A DNA stretch of 64,000 bases from positions 434,001-498,000 of the forward strand of contig NBIV01000001.1 of NCBI GenBank assembly GCA_003194525.1, in the 5' to 3' direction. This DNA comes from Gracilariopsis chorda. Lineage: Eukaryota > Rhodophyta > Florideophyceae > Gracilariales > Gracilariaceae. Under the pieces are notes generated by a model. It did no database searches. It was given only the letters and a program-made list of their open reading frames with translations, and was not told the origin of the DNA. How positions within the stretch are numbered: position 1 is the first letter of the stretch; each line of letters begins with the position of its first letter. The translations under genes were made by a program, and so were the position numbers. This document shows, piece by piece, positions 1 to 10,505 of the stretch.

Positions 1-3000
1 GAAAAGTAGGCGCGTTGGTTCACATCAATCATACGCATATTCTCCTCGCGAGCTTGATTTTGCTTCCCATAGGCCCTGATAGTGCTTAGTCCTCCAAGCG
101 TTTCGGAAAAGTGTGCGTATATGGGAGACTTGGAAATGGCATCGAGCCGTTTCAGCTCCAGTGAAGTGCGGTTAAAAAAGCGTTGAAGTATGAAGTAAAA
201 GATTGTCACCGGCACTGCAACGCTGAAGAAAATCGGAAGAATAACACCTATGAACGCGTACGCCGCAATAAGATTCAGTGTCGTCGTCAGCATTTGTGAA
301 AAGAACTGGGGAAGTAGTTCATCCAGTGTCTGAACATCTCTCGAGAACCGAGAAATAATCCGTCCAATAGGGGTTGTATCGAAGAAAGTGATCGGAGCTC
401 TCAAAACACTACCAAGCATTTTGTCATGAAGTTTCTTAGATGCGAACAAAGCCAGATTCAAAAACCAAACGCTTCGCATCATGGTCGCAATGGCGTACCC
501 GATAGTCAGAGCGAAGTAAATTCCCAGGAAGAAGCCAAGTGGACGGGTGTCGTTCGCTAGTTCCCTTTCAGACCAGTACGAAAGCCACCATTGGGCTATA
601 ACCGACAAAGCAACTGTGGCGCCCCAGAACACAAGCATGAAGAGGAACATTAACACACCACCGCAAGCGACAGCATATTGATAATAGGCTCGAAGAAGCA
701 CATTTCCTGTTTTCCTTTCCTCTTCCTGCATTAGGGTAGTTCCGGCAGCACTTTGAGGGAACTTCATCTTGCTTGTTTCTTCCTCCTGTTTCGATATAGA
801 AATTGCCGTAGAATGTTTGCTCGCCTCATTGACTGATTCATCTCTGGTTCTGCCCTCTTCTTTCTCATGTTTCGCTTCCTCTTCTTGTTGTTCGTTTATA
901 AGCTGCTGGAATGACTGATCAGTGGCAGCAAGCATGGCGTACTGCCCTTGACAACGGACTACGCCATTCTCTAGAAATACCACTTCATCACATTGTGGAA
1001 GAACATGGACCTGGTTGGTGATCAGTACGCGGAGTTTGTTTTTTAAGAATCCTCTGCGAGAAAAACACTTTTGAAACACTTCCTGACTGACATGGGCGTC
1101 CAGAGCAGAGAGCGGATCATCAAAGAGATAGACATCCGCGTTGGCGTACACCGCACGAGCTATGCTGACTCTTTGTTTCTGACCACCAGAAAGATTGATC
1201 CCTTTTTCTCCGATTGCTGTCATGTCACCTGCGGGAAGGATGTTCATGTCATGCTCTAATGCGGAAACACTGATCGCCTTTTTGTATAGATGTTCATCGA
1301 AATCCTTCCCAAACGTAATATTGTTTCGCAGAGTGTCATTGAATATCCATGCCGTTTGAGCGACGTATGCCACGGAACCGTGAAGCGTGACGGAGCCTCT
1401 GAGCTTTCGCATTTCTCCGAGGATGGCATGAATCAAAGAAGATTTGCCAGAGCCAACTCTGCCAATGATGGCAACAAGTTGCCCGGACTTCATCTTGAGG
1501 TTAATATCGGACAAGACAGGTCCACGCACAGATATGTGCGTCGACAACCCATTCGCTTCATTCTCGTTGTTAGAAGCATCGGTTCCTTGTGGTGTCTTCT
1601 TTCGTTTCTTCAAGTTTGGTATGCATTTTGATAACAAGCCCTTCTTCTGTGAGCTTGTCTCCTCATTGCGGGCGAGTTTGCTCCATTCGAAGCTACCCCC
1701 CTCAATGGCGATGGATGCGCCTGTGCTGCCATTGGACGAACCTGAGTACAATCCTTCGCTATCCGACTCGATGCCATCTTCAATCGAATCCGAGTCACTC
1801 CCTTTTTCTCTCCGGGAGTAGTTATTAGTATTCTCAAGTCCGATAAAGCGCTCTATACGTTTCATGCCTATGCGGGCATCGATGTAGGCGTTCACAGTCA
1901 TTGGCAACATGAGGATGGGTGCACGAAGTTGGTTCAATAGTGCGATTCCAGTGAAAATCCTGGCAGGGTCCAAAGCCTGTCCAAATACAGCGCTGAAGAA
2001 CGTAAACGTAATAACACCAACAAGAATGGGCATAACCATCATGATGGCAAAGAACGCCGATCGCAACCAAATGGTATGCGAAAACTTCTTCACCTCGGCA
2101 CGCCTTTCCTTGTCTACTGCGGCGGCAAACGGTTCCTCCCAAGCGTAGAACTTCACAGCCTTGATTCCTTGTAGAATCTCGTTGATGAGTTTCACTCTGC
2201 GATCAGTTATACCGATTCCTGCCTTCCGCAGACGAACCTGCATGACCATAAGCTTACCTTGGATGGGAAAAGTACAGAGAGTAACGATCAAACCAATGAC
2301 AGCAGACACACCAATGTAATGATACAACAAGCCTACCGCAGCGAGAATCTGAATAGGGGCGGACCATAGCACATGGAAGAACTGAAAGAAGTCACCGATA
2401 CGCTGAGAATCGAGCTGCATCAAGTTGACAATCTCTCCCAGAGAGGAGGCTGCCCTCGCAGACGGGCTCATACGAAGGCTCTTGTCATAGATGACGCCTT
2501 GCACTCCAGAGCGTACACGCATTCCGCCACGCATTGTTCGAATAAAGTAATGATTCTCAACAAGGGTCTTTAAGAACGGTGCAAGCAAAAGGGCAAAGGA
2601 CCATCCAATGCCAACGGAATTGGGCGGAGGATCCACCGGGCTGTTCCTCTGTTGCAGAAATACAAGCAGACGGTTAACGAAAACTGGTTGCACAAGTTGC
2701 AAAGTAACGTCTGTAATCTTGAGCACTGCGGTGAAGAAAAGTGCAGAGCGATGGTTTCTGAATAGCGCTATTTGGAGTTTGGGGTATTTAGATTGGGTAT
2801 GTTTGAGGTTTCGATACTCTTGAAGAAGGTTGTTAGTTGTGTATTGCCCCTTTTCGAATGGGCGAAGTTCCCAGAGATCTTCATCTTGAAGAGGCTTTTT
2901 CCACCCTTTGTAAATGAAGGGGATGAGCCAGATGAAGAATAACTTGCTAAAGATATTGGCGTTAGCTTCCGGACATGGCTTTCTATCAATGTGTTCGCTG

Positions 3001-3038
3001 GCCGGTTTGACGACGGTACGGGTCGGTTGCTCGGCCAT
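1..3038 (-). CDS. ABCC (MRP-type) ABC transporter, C-terminal part outside window
   Basis: The minus strand is open from an ATG at 3036-3038 to the left edge, about 1012 residues with no stop. The start MAEQPTRTVVK runs directly into the ABCC linker (FSKLFFIWLIPFIYKGW), so the extra N-terminal membrane domain TMD0 of long MRPs is absent, as in short ABCC proteins. The first membrane domain is followed by an acidic linker and NBD1: Walker A GRVGSGKSS near residue 526, signature LSGGQKQR near 618, Walker B VYLFDDPLSALDAH near 640. The H-loop position reads TNQVHVL, with Asn as in many plant ABCC NBD1s. A Glu/Lys-rich linker and the start of the second membrane domain follow (FFDTTPIGRIISRFSRD); NBD2 is outside the window. 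Family knowledge: ATP-driven export of glutathione conjugates and organic anions across vacuolar or plasma membrane; the substrate here is unknown. Confidence 0.93.
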   Translation of the reverse strand, partial: MAEQPTRTVVKPASEHIDRKPCPEANANIFSKLFFIWLIPFIYKGWKKPLQDEDLWELRPFEKGQYTTNNLLQEYRNLKHTQSKYPKLQIALFRNHRSALFFTAVLKITDVTLQLVQPVFVNRLLVFLQQRNSPVDPPPNSVGIGWSFALLLAPFLKTLVENHYFIRTMRGGMRVRSGVQGVIYDKSLRMSPSARAASSLGEIVNLMQLDSQRIGDFFQFFHVLWSAPIQILAAVGLLYHYIGVSAVIGLIVTLCTFPIQGKLMVMQVRLRKAGIGITDRRVKLINEILQGIKAVKFYAWEEPFAAAVDKERRAEVKKFSHTIWLRSAFFAIMMVMPILVGVITFTFFSAVFGQALDPARIFTGIALLNQLRAPILMLPMTVNAYIDARIGMKRIERFIGLENTNNYSRREKGSDSDSIEDGIESDSEGLYSGSSNGSTGASIAIEGGSFEWSKLARNEETSSQKKGLLSKCIPNLKKRKKTPQGTDASNNENEANGLSTHISVRGPVLSDINLKMKSGQLVAIIGRVGSGKSSLIHAILGEMRKLRGSVTLHGSVAYVAQTAWIFNDTLRNNITFGKDFDEHLYKKAISVSALEHDMNILPAGDMTAIGEKGINLSGGQKQRVSIARAVYANADVYLFDDPLSALDAHVSQEVFQKCFSRRGFLKNKLRVLITNQVHVLPQCDEVVFLENGVVRCQGQYAMLAATDQSFQQLINEQQEEEAKHEKEEGRTRDESVNEASKHSTAISISKQEEETSKMKFPQSAAGTTLMQEEERKTGNVLLRAYYQYAVACGGVLMFLFMLVFWGATVALSVIAQWWLSYWSERELANDTRPLGFFLGIYFALTIGYAIATMMRSVWFLNLALFASKKLHDKMLGSVLRAPITFFDTTPIGRIISRFSRDVQTLDELLPQFFSQMLTTTLNLIAAYAFIGVILPIFFSVAVPVTIFYFILQRFFNRTSLELKRLDAISKSPIYAHFSETLGGLSTIRAYGKQNQAREENMRMIDVNQRAYF

Positions 3039-4829
3039 GTGCGTGTGTGTGGCGCGGAGTGGCAACAGGGACGCTATGAAACGCGTATGTGGCTGCGCTA
3101 GCGGTTGCTGGGGCGTGACACAAGCGGCACAACCTGTTAGAGTGGCTCAGCGTGAGAAAAGTGAGTTGTTGAAGGGAGGGGGGGATATAGGGGATCGACG
3201 GCGGGAGTGCAGCTGGAGGTGGAAGGGATACTATCGAACTGTGCAAGCTTTGCACAGATGCAGTAACAACTGGTGTGTACACAAAGTTGAAAGTGTATGG
3301 ATAGTATTTTGAGCCAATGGAATGTGTATCTGAGGCGCAAACCGACGGCGATGATGGCAAGATGGAGCGTGAGGTGCCAGACGACAGGCGATGTATAATG
3401 GCACGATTCCAACTAATTCAGTGAATGGCAATGGTAGAGTTACTAAGGTGTAACTTTTGTTGAAGCAATTGGTAGGGTACGGCAAGTGTGCATGCGAGAT
3501 TTTGCACCGAGGCAAGTGGTATCTCGGAAGTGAAGGCGGCTCGAGGTGGAACTGCAGTAACTGCGCCTCGCACGAGACTACAAGGGTGGATACCAAATGG
3601 TGGAGTGAATCGAAGAGTCTTCAGCTGGACACGTTCCTTTCTGCGAGAAGGTGCAGCAGCATCTTTTATACAGCTTTCTGGTAACCCTTTTGTTTTCTGG
3701 TACGTCCACGCCGGCGGGAGCAATGTGCGGCGCACACGGGGGTGGGCGCGGGTGGGCGCGGGCGGCGCTGCGTATGGCACACATTGTATCGGTTAACGGG
3801 ATAAAGCGCGGTGCTCACGGAATGTGGATGAAAGCGAGCACGCAACGCCACAGACAGGCCCAGTTGACGTGTTCGATGCGCGTAATGTCACAATATCAGC
3901 CACACAATGTGTGGCACATGCGTCAACGCTTGCGCTGTGGCGCCAATCTGAGGGTTGCTTCCACACGGCCAATTAACGGGCGCCAGCTGCGCCGCCCATG
4001 ACCAACAAGCGGCGAGCTTGTGGATGCTCGAATGGGCTCGGATTGTGCTCGTTGTGGTGGATGATACACGTGTACCAGCTGCGACTATCACCAGTTCGAC
4101 TACGACACTCGTGACGGCACGGGCGCAACGGGTGGAGGCACAATTCGGACACGTGGCGACTCGCGCTGTCGTGCGTGGCGTGCAGTAGAAATTCGGTTCC
4201 GTCCGTCCGACGGGCTCCATCACACTTGTCATCGCAAAAACAATGCACCCGTGGCCTCACGGTGCCGCGTCTTCCGTTGCAGGCGCTGTCGCGCACGGCG
4301 CCATGACCGGCCGCCGTGGACGCTGTGCAGCTGCAGCTTCGCGCAGTTGTCAGCCCGTCCAGCCCCCGTTGTGCCATGCATGCATCCGCTATCGTTTATC
4401 TACGTGTGTACTGCATCTGTCTAGCATTTCCTACAAGCGGCGGTGAGAGTCGGGGATTGCGACGCACAGTTGTGGATCTGATCGGCATGGCCCCTCATCG
4501 CTGACATAGGCTCAGACATGCCTGTGTCTGTCCTTGCAGCAATCCCCTGTGCTGTGATCTCTTCCAGCTTCACCTTCAGCCTGCGGAGCAGCCGAGGCTA
4601 ATTTTAATCCACGCTTCAAATAACCGCACTTCAAGCCGCACTAAAAACTGGCTCACAATACTGTGTAAGTTATACTGTATTAAGCAGATGTCCACCCCCC
4701 TTAACGGAGAAATACCCGCATGCATCGGTGCAATGCACCTCTCAGATCGTCCCCCGCCCACGTCATCGCAGTTCCCCCCAAATTGGGCGCGCACGTGTGC
4801 AAAGTTTGCAAACCCGTCGTGCACAAACT
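3039..4829. other. gene-poor spacer
   Basis: No coding region is supported on either strand; open frames are short and overlap in several frames. It holds the shared 5' regions of the divergent transporter and arsenite methyltransferase genes, a small G-rich tandem repeat (GGGTGGGCGC) near 3740-3762, one TAACCCTT motif at 3682, and a decayed copy near 4054-4115 of the 83-bp repeat found at 48.8 and 49.1 kb. Confidence 0.5.
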
Positions 4830-6374
4830 ATGCACAAAACTCCCTCCACCACCGCGGAGCGCTCACACTTAATTGAGCCCTGTCGCCACCCTCGAGAAGC
4901 AGCCCGTCCGCAAGCCGCAAACTCTTCCCCAATGGACGCCGATAAGCAGCATCGTTCCGTCTCAACGTACTACGGAACCACGTTAAGTTCGTCTGCCGAT
5001 CTGAAGACATCTGCATGCTGTCCAATAGACGCTGTTCCCCGCTCTCATCGCAAGCACCTTGAAAAACTACATCCAGAAGTCACCTCTCGTTTTTATGGCT
5101 GCGGTTCACCCATTCCATCTCATCTGTCTGCATGTACCGTTCTCGACCTCGGCTGCGGAACCGGCCGTGATGCGTATCTCGCCTCCGCACTAGTCGGGCC
5201 GCACGGATCTGTTATTGGCGTCGACATGACTCACGAGCAATTGCAAGTTGCAAATCGTCATCGTCAATATCACGCCGACTGCTTCTTCGGCCCTGCTTCC
5301 GAATCTAATGTCCAATTTCGACACGGTTACATTGAAGATTTGCGTTCCGCTGATATTCATGATGCCTCCATAGACGTGGTTATTTCAAACTGTGTGTGCA
5401 ATTTAAGTCCCGACAAATCGGCCGTGTTTTCGGAGGTATCTCGTGTTCTTAAACAAGGAGGGGAGTTTTATTTCTCTGATGTATATGCCGATCGTCGTCT
5501 TTCAAACGAAGCTAAGAGCAATGAACTGCTGGTTGCAGAATGTCTAGGCGGCGCTTTATATCTCGAAGACTTCCGTCGCGTAATGCGTCAGGCGGGTTTT
5601 CCGGATGTGCGTATCGTATCTGCTGCTCCTGTAGAACTGCGTGATGATAAATTGCGCGCTCTTGTACCCGATGTCACGTTCTACTCTGTCACTATTCGAG
5701 CATTCAAGATCTCTCAACTTGAAGATGTAAGAGAGGACTATGGTCAGACTGCCACTTTTACTTCGTGTGCAAGCCAGTTTAAACTTGACATTGATGCCGT
5801 GTTTAACAAAGGTGTCGCCACCCCGATTGACTTTAACACCGCCGCTATCTTGCAACAATCCCGGTTTAAAGAACTCTTTCAGGTTACGTCACCCGGCGTG
5901 CATCGCGGTCCGTTTACGCAACCGTTGCGCGAATTGGCTCACCTCTCGCTGCTGCAACGCTTCCGTCCGACAACCGAACAAACGGCCACAGCTGCCACGC
6001 CCGCAGCCCAAAGTTGTTGTGGCCCGACGCCCCTAGTCTCTGAAGCGTCCTCTCAGAGTCTCGCTCCAGCGGCCACGAACGGGTCGTGTTGTGCCCCTGG
6101 CAAAAGCACTTCTACAGCAGTTGACAAACAGAAAAAAGCCGCCTCAGATTCCAACAGCACTTCGAAAACAGTCCCACAAGTGAATGATACGACGGGTACT
6201 TGCGTCAAGGAAACAAACCAGGGTTCATGTTGCTCCGGAGGCCCGGCTGCGACACCTGACAAGTCGAAGGATGTCAGCGTGCCGGAGAGCTCTTCTTGCT
6301 GTCCACCAACGTCTTCTGAAGCTCTCAAACCAGCCTCTTCCGGGTGCTGTTCGTCTTCGAATAGATGTTGTTAG
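4830..6374 (+). CDS. arsM: arsenite S-adenosylmethionine methyltransferase
   Basis: A 514-residue methyltransferase of the ArsM/AS3MT family, which methylates As(III) with SAM to mono-, di- and trimethyl arsenicals for detoxification. SAM motif I is DLGCGTGRD (106-114), then GVDMT; the family motif GGEFYFSDVY is intact. All four cysteines used by the red-algal enzyme are present: TSAC (C63), YGCG (C91), ISNC (C188) and AECLGGALY (C238). After the arsenite-binding C-terminal domain comes a Ser/Thr/Ala-rich tail of about 110 residues with six Cys-Cys pairs (SCCG, SCCA, SCCS, SCCP, GCCS, RCC), more than the one or two usual in algal ArsM. The first in-frame ATG (4830) is used; conservation begins just after a second ATG at 4932, so the first 34 residues may be untranslated or a short leader. 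Single exon. Confidence 0.93.
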   Translation: MHKTPSTTAERSHLIEPCRHPREAARPQAANSSPMDADKQHRSVSTYYGTTLSSSADLKTSACCPIDAVPRSHRKHLEKLHPEVTSRFYGCGSPIPSHLSACTVLDLGCGTGRDAYLASALVGPHGSVIGVDMTHEQLQVANRHRQYHADCFFGPASESNVQFRHGYIEDLRSADIHDASIDVVISNCVCNLSPDKSAVFSEVSRVLKQGGEFYFSDVYADRRLSNEAKSNELLVAECLGGALYLEDFRRVMRQAGFPDVRIVSAAPVELRDDKLRALVPDVTFYSVTIRAFKISQLEDVREDYGQTATFTSCASQFKLDIDAVFNKGVATPIDFNTAAILQQSRFKELFQVTSPGVHRGPFTQPLRELAHLSLLQRFRPTTEQTATAATPAAQSCCGPTPLVSEASSQSLAPAATNGSCCAPGKSTSTAVDKQKKAASDSNSTSKTVPQVNDTTGTCVKETNQGSCCSGGPAATPDKSKDVSVPESSSCCPPTSSEALKPASSGCCSSSNRCC

Positions 6375-6665
6375 AACTAACGCCGTACTATAAGCGTCCG
6401 TGTTGTAACCCTTCAGTCTCTAGAGGTATTTTTGTCGATATTCTATTGATGAGAGCACCGGAGTGGCCAAGACACAGAACGAGTTATGCTATAAGTAGTT
6501 CTTGATTTGAGTAGAGCGTTCTCCTTGCTCAACTGTTTCAAATTTTTGCAATGTTCTTGTTTTCGTTCGTGCTCGTAGGCGACCGGCCCATTGTGTCAGT
6601 TTTGCCAGTCGGCATAGTGTTTACTAAAGCTCATCCCTACTCCGTGTGGATGCAAGACTCGTCGC

Positions 6666-8810
6666 CTACAGTTCAAAACTGGGAAGAAAGAAGTCCAGAA
6701 ATGACCCGAGAATCATGCCCTGCGGGTTTGGTGGTCCGCTTGTTTGTTGTGTTAATCTTCGCACAAGTCGTGATGTTAATCTTCGCTCAGCATCCCTCTC
6801 TCGCTCCCTAATTAGTTCGTTAATACCATCTTCAACGGTGCCTCTAACTGAGCTGTAAGCATCTCGACAGGCCGCTATATCAGACGAATCAACACTTTCG
6901 GTGTCAATAGGCTTGTGAAACTTGAAGTAAAAACGATCTAGTTGTGGGGGAAAAGTCGAAACAGGCATCAAATTCTCTGTGGAAAGCTTCTTCTTCTTCA
7001 GGAACTCGCGTAACCGACCCCCAATCAAAGGAACTTTCAAAAGCTCTTGTCCGTCGACAACAATTTCCACCGAGTCGTCAGCCCCAACTGAACTGAACGG
7101 TACTATGATAGCATTAAACTTAGCGGCCGGTCGCAGAAAATCCGTTTTCGTGTCCCACACTAGTAGGTTCCGCTCGCCCCTACGGCGACAAACCTCCCTG
7201 GCACCACCAGGAAACAACAAGATACGATCTCCAGCGGATAGCAATCTATAAAAGCTCAAAGGCGTTGCCCTTACGGCGCCAAGCGCTTTTATGAAGTTTT
7301 CCCACTTCCCATCTGACACTTCTGAGTAAAGGCCAAAATGAATTGGGTCCGCCAGTGAACGAATCCTCTGGCCTTTCAGGATGTCAAGAAGCTCGAGGTA
7401 TAGCAATGATGTGTCTAGAATTCCAAGTATTCCGTGATTTCCAACGAACAACACGGGGCGATTTTTGCCGTCCTTCTCTGCGATAGCTAACCCTTCAATT
7501 ACATTGGATTTGCCTAGAACTTTCGGGGATACAGCTTTCCTCCATGGCTCAAATATTCTCCTGCCTTCCTCAATCGCGTTCTCGTAGTTGTATCGCTTTT
7601 CACTTTGGTCATGTCTAACGGATATTCTTCTCGAGGGAGATGGTATGCCATTGCCTTCAGGGGAGTTAGGAACGCCATTACCACTGCTACGATTCTTGTT
7701 CGGAGATTCTATCTTGTGAGATACAAGAACATCTAACAAATTGACATCCCTCTCCCAAAGTGCAGCGTGCTCACTATTGTAAAGAATCCTGATATCTGAT
7801 ACGTTTGGGAGAAGAGCGGAAAGTCTTCTTGCTTCCTTCACGGAGTTCAGCAAACGGTCATTCCGCGATGCAACGAGCAAAGTCGGAATGCTGACCAAGC
7901 TCAAACAGGAATCCGAGAAAATCTGATCAAATCCTCGCAAGAGTTGGATGCGATGAAGCAGAGTGGGAATAGGAATTCTGTCAATATCTATACTTCGGGA
8001 TAGGGCGTTCCCAGGCGGCAAGTTCCGTTCGTCAAGAAGATCTTCACGGGTGAGCAAAGCTTTAAAGAGGATAATGGCAGCCATCTTGTACAGAACTTTT
8101 CCGGTCGTATCAACTTGCAATAGTGGGAGGAGGTGTGTAAATTCGCGGAGAAATCGTTGCTGAGAAAGTGCGGTTCCTGAATTGAGCAATACCAAACTTC
8201 GAAAGGTGCTGAAAGCAGCGGCAGCTACCAATCGAAGTGCAAGCGCTGCGCCGAAACTCTCACCCATGAGTGTTATATCATCACTATTACCTCGGATGAT
8301 GTTTATCGAAGGCAAGACAGAGTTGACAAGATCATCCCAATCGCTTCGGTCATCAGCAGCGTGATATATGGAAACAATTGCATAGCGCTCGCGCAGTTTT
8401 TCGCACTGGCTCTCAGGCAGCGGCCTTGCATCGAGCCCGGCAATGTACATCAGGACTGGTAACGGACTCATCTGCTTTTGAGGTTCGAGTAATGGGGTAG
8501 GATTGTGTGCATCTTCCACAAGTACGAGTGGGCTTGAACCATTCTTGATAGCACATTGCCAAACTGCTCTTCTGTCCGCAGATAGAATTCTGGGCGTAAA
8601 TGAGACATATTTGGGAGCACGTTTTGCGCAAGTGAGAGGACTTTGACGACGCGAATTGGGAAAAGAGAAATGTTGGTGCGGCAGAAAGCAGAGGTCTCTT
8701 GACATCGTGGGCACTGGGGATATCGGTGATAGTTTTGATACCAAGCAAGGAACTTGATCCGCTCCTGCACCTGGGCACAGGTGTTTGATGTTATCCGCCA
8801 GCAGACGCAT
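6666..8810 (-). CDS. phytyl-ester-synthase-like acyltransferase (alpha/beta hydrolase plus LPLAT)
   Basis: A 714-residue protein with the two-part layout of plant PES1/PES2-type esterase/lipase/thioesterase proteins. The N-terminal alpha/beta-hydrolase half has the nucleophile elbow GESFGA (Ser185), a likely acid in ASRNDRLL and a likely catalytic His in SEHAALWE. The second half has the acyltransferase block FVGNHGILGILD near residue 455 and FPGGAREVCRRRGE near 545, both typical of the family. Family knowledge: these plastid enzymes esterify phytol and diacylglycerol with fatty acids during chlorophyll and galactolipid turnover. The first 60 to 70 residues are Ser/Arg-rich and weakly conserved, consistent with a plastid transit peptide (inference). 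The ATG at 8808-8810 is the first in frame. It is divergent from the UBR7-like gene, with 561 bp between the starts. Confidence 0.88.
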   Translation of the reverse strand: MRLLADNIKHLCPGAGADQVPCLVSKLSPISPVPTMSRDLCFLPHQHFSFPNSRRQSPLTCAKRAPKYVSFTPRILSADRRAVWQCAIKNGSSPLVLVEDAHNPTPLLEPQKQMSPLPVLMYIAGLDARPLPESQCEKLRERYAIVSIYHAADDRSDWDDLVNSVLPSINIIRGNSDDITLMGESFGAALALRLVAAAAFSTFRSLVLLNSGTALSQQRFLREFTHLLPLLQVDTTGKVLYKMAAIILFKALLTREDLLDERNLPPGNALSRSIDIDRIPIPTLLHRIQLLRGFDQIFSDSCLSLVSIPTLLVASRNDRLLNSVKEARRLSALLPNVSDIRILYNSEHAALWERDVNLLDVLVSHKIESPNKNRSSGNGVPNSPEGNGIPSPSRRISVRHDQSEKRYNYENAIEEGRRIFEPWRKAVSPKVLGKSNVIEGLAIAEKDGKNRPVLFVGNHGILGILDTSLLYLELLDILKGQRIRSLADPIHFGLYSEVSDGKWENFIKALGAVRATPLSFYRLLSAGDRILLFPGGAREVCRRRGERNLLVWDTKTDFLRPAAKFNAIIVPFSSVGADDSVEIVVDGQELLKVPLIGGRLREFLKKKKLSTENLMPVSTFPPQLDRFYFKFHKPIDTESVDSSDIAACRDAYSSVRGTVEDGINELIRERERDAERRLTSRLVRRLTQQTSGPPNPQGMILGSFLDFFLPSFEL

Positions 8811-9371
8811 CCATCTTAACCACTCTAGCTCAAGATGTACTACAATGGAAGTCGGTAATATAGATAAAGGGTTAGCTCCTCAGAAGCAGACTCTGTGCAG
8901 AGTTCCCCGATTCGAAGCGCCTTTAGGACTTAGCTTCACGTTTTTGTAGCTGGGCATCTGTACGCATCTCTCACCGTTGATAAGGTCCCCTGTGGATGAG
9001 GCTGCTACAAGGTTAAGATTACCCTTGGTAAAGGGTTAACCTATTTCGGTGCGACGTCATCACGTCACAATGTGACACATGACATGTCCACGTGTTTTTC
9101 ATGTTTTCCAGAATAATTTGGCGGGAAAGATTGGGAGTTTGCAAACTCCCATCGCCAGGATTCCAGCTGATGCTTGGGAATGGAGAGTGACGGCTTCGCT
9201 GAAGGTAGTGAATTGCCTCGTGCGCCTGAAAGCGAGTCTGTTTTGGCGAGGTTTACGGTATGCTGGGCTCGTAAGCCTTACGGTTTGGACCTTGCAGCAT
9301 CCTAGTTCGGTATCCTGTCGAAGCCTTTTTCTCACATCGTTTCCAAACTCGAGAGAAGTTTTGTCTAAATT
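8811..9371. promoter_or_regulatory. bidirectional promoter region between the PES-like and first UBR7-like genes
   Basis: This 561-bp spacer separates two divergent start codons and has no supported gene. It contains two copies of the intergenic octamer AAGGGTTA (8867-8874 and 9031-9038; reverse complement TAACCCTT). Promoter function is inferred from position only. Confidence 0.4.
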
Positions 9372-10505
9372 ATGCCGAAGCGTCGCCCTTTCAAGAAGAT
9401 TGAGAAATCCTGCACCTATGAGCTGGGCTACGTCCGGCAAGACTTATACGCCTGCAAGTTTTGTACTGATCAAAGAGGCGTCTTGCCTTTCGCGTTCTGT
9501 CGAAGCTGTCGTGATGCCTGCCACGGAGATCACGCTGATGAGGTCTTCGAGTTGTACACGAAGCGGAACTTTCGATGCGACTGCGGAAACAAACGTGCGC
9601 AGAACAGGTGCCGATTAGAGAAAGGAAAAGACGCCGAAAACATCGGGAACGAACAGTGTTATGGACATAACTTTGAAGGTCGTTACTGCAGATGTGATAC
9701 CGAATACGACATCCATCTTGCAATGGCGCAGTGTGCCATGTGCGAAGATTGGTTTCACGAAAAGTGCTATAAGCTTGAGCCTAGTGCTAATCATGCCACT
9801 CCCTATGAGTTCGAATACGAGTTTATTTGCAAGGACTGTGTGAAGATTCTCCCGATTCTCGCTGAATACTACGAATACTACAGTGTGTGGAAGGATGTGG
9901 AAATTCCGGCTAGAAACAGAGGCGCAACGTGTGTTCGGCCAAAAAAGGTTAAGCTTTCTACAAAGCCTGGGACTGTTGATTATATGTGGGTTCCCGGCTT
10001 CCGTTTGGACCTTTGTAGATGCGATGAATGTATGGAAAAATATCAAGAAGCCAGGGTATTGTACATTGTCGACAGGCATGATCTTCTCACTAGTTACGTA
10101 GAAGCTGATGACAGCGAACTGTTGAAAGGACCTGAGGGGGATGTGGATATTGTCCTTGACCTGTTGAACGAGCCAGAGGAATCCTCACTAAGTGGAAGTG
10201 TCAACACTCCTATGAGCACAAAGTACGCAAAGCACAAACGCGAAAGAAGTGTAGGCAAAGCCCTAAAAAGCACACCACATTCCGACGCCAAGAAAAGAAA
10301 AGACTCCGCAGAGGAAGCTACGGATCCGTTTAAGGCTTTATCTAGCAGACAACGGGTGGAGGCATTTGTGAAAGAGGCAATCCGTACAAACGGAGCTAGC
10401 ATGAACCGTGAATCACTTCTACAGTATAGGAAGGATCTTAACTTGTTTGCACCGGAGAATGCCAACCAAACTTCACAGACTGCAGCTCCAGTTAATGACG
10501 AATGA
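9372..10505 (+). CDS. UBR7-like protein (UBR box plus PHD finger), copy A
   Basis: A 377-residue protein. A UBR-type zinc domain at about residues 15-100 starts CTYELGYVRQDLYAC and continues CRSCRDACHGDH and FRCDCGNKRAQNRC; it is followed by a PHD-like finger (CRCDTEYD, then QCAMCEDWFHEKCY) at about 110-150 and the conserved HLCRCDECM-like stretch (DLCRCDECMEKY). This order is that of human UBR7 (425 residues), a putative E3 ligase and chromatin reader. The C-terminal third is Lys/Ser-rich with a KHKRERS stretch and a final helical segment (FVKEAIRTNGASMNRESLL) that is also present in copy B. The UBR box suggests N-degron binding, but UBR7 is an unusual member, so the substrate is unknown. 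The ATG at 9372 starts MPKRRPFKK, matching the start of copy B. Confidence 0.9.
   Translation: MPKRRPFKKIEKSCTYELGYVRQDLYACKFCTDQRGVLPFAFCRSCRDACHGDHADEVFELYTKRNFRCDCGNKRAQNRCRLEKGKDAENIGNEQCYGHNFEGRYCRCDTEYDIHLAMAQCAMCEDWFHEKCYKLEPSANHATPYEFEYEFICKDCVKILPILAEYYEYYSVWKDVEIPARNRGATCVRPKKVKLSTKPGTVDYMWVPGFRLDLCRCDECMEKYQEARVLYIVDRHDLLTSYVEADDSELLKGPEGDVDIVLDLLNEPEESSLSGSVNTPMSTKYAKHKRERSVGKALKSTPHSDAKKRKDSAEEATDPFKALSSRQRVEAFVKEAIRTNGASMNRESLLQYRKDLNLFAPENANQTSQTAAPVNDE

Noticed and set aside
4068-4088. E-box-like ACACGTGTACCAGCTGC as a promoter element of the arsenite methyltransferase gene
   Set aside because: The same string is part of the dispersed 83-bp repeat family, so common descent explains it better than a regulatory role.
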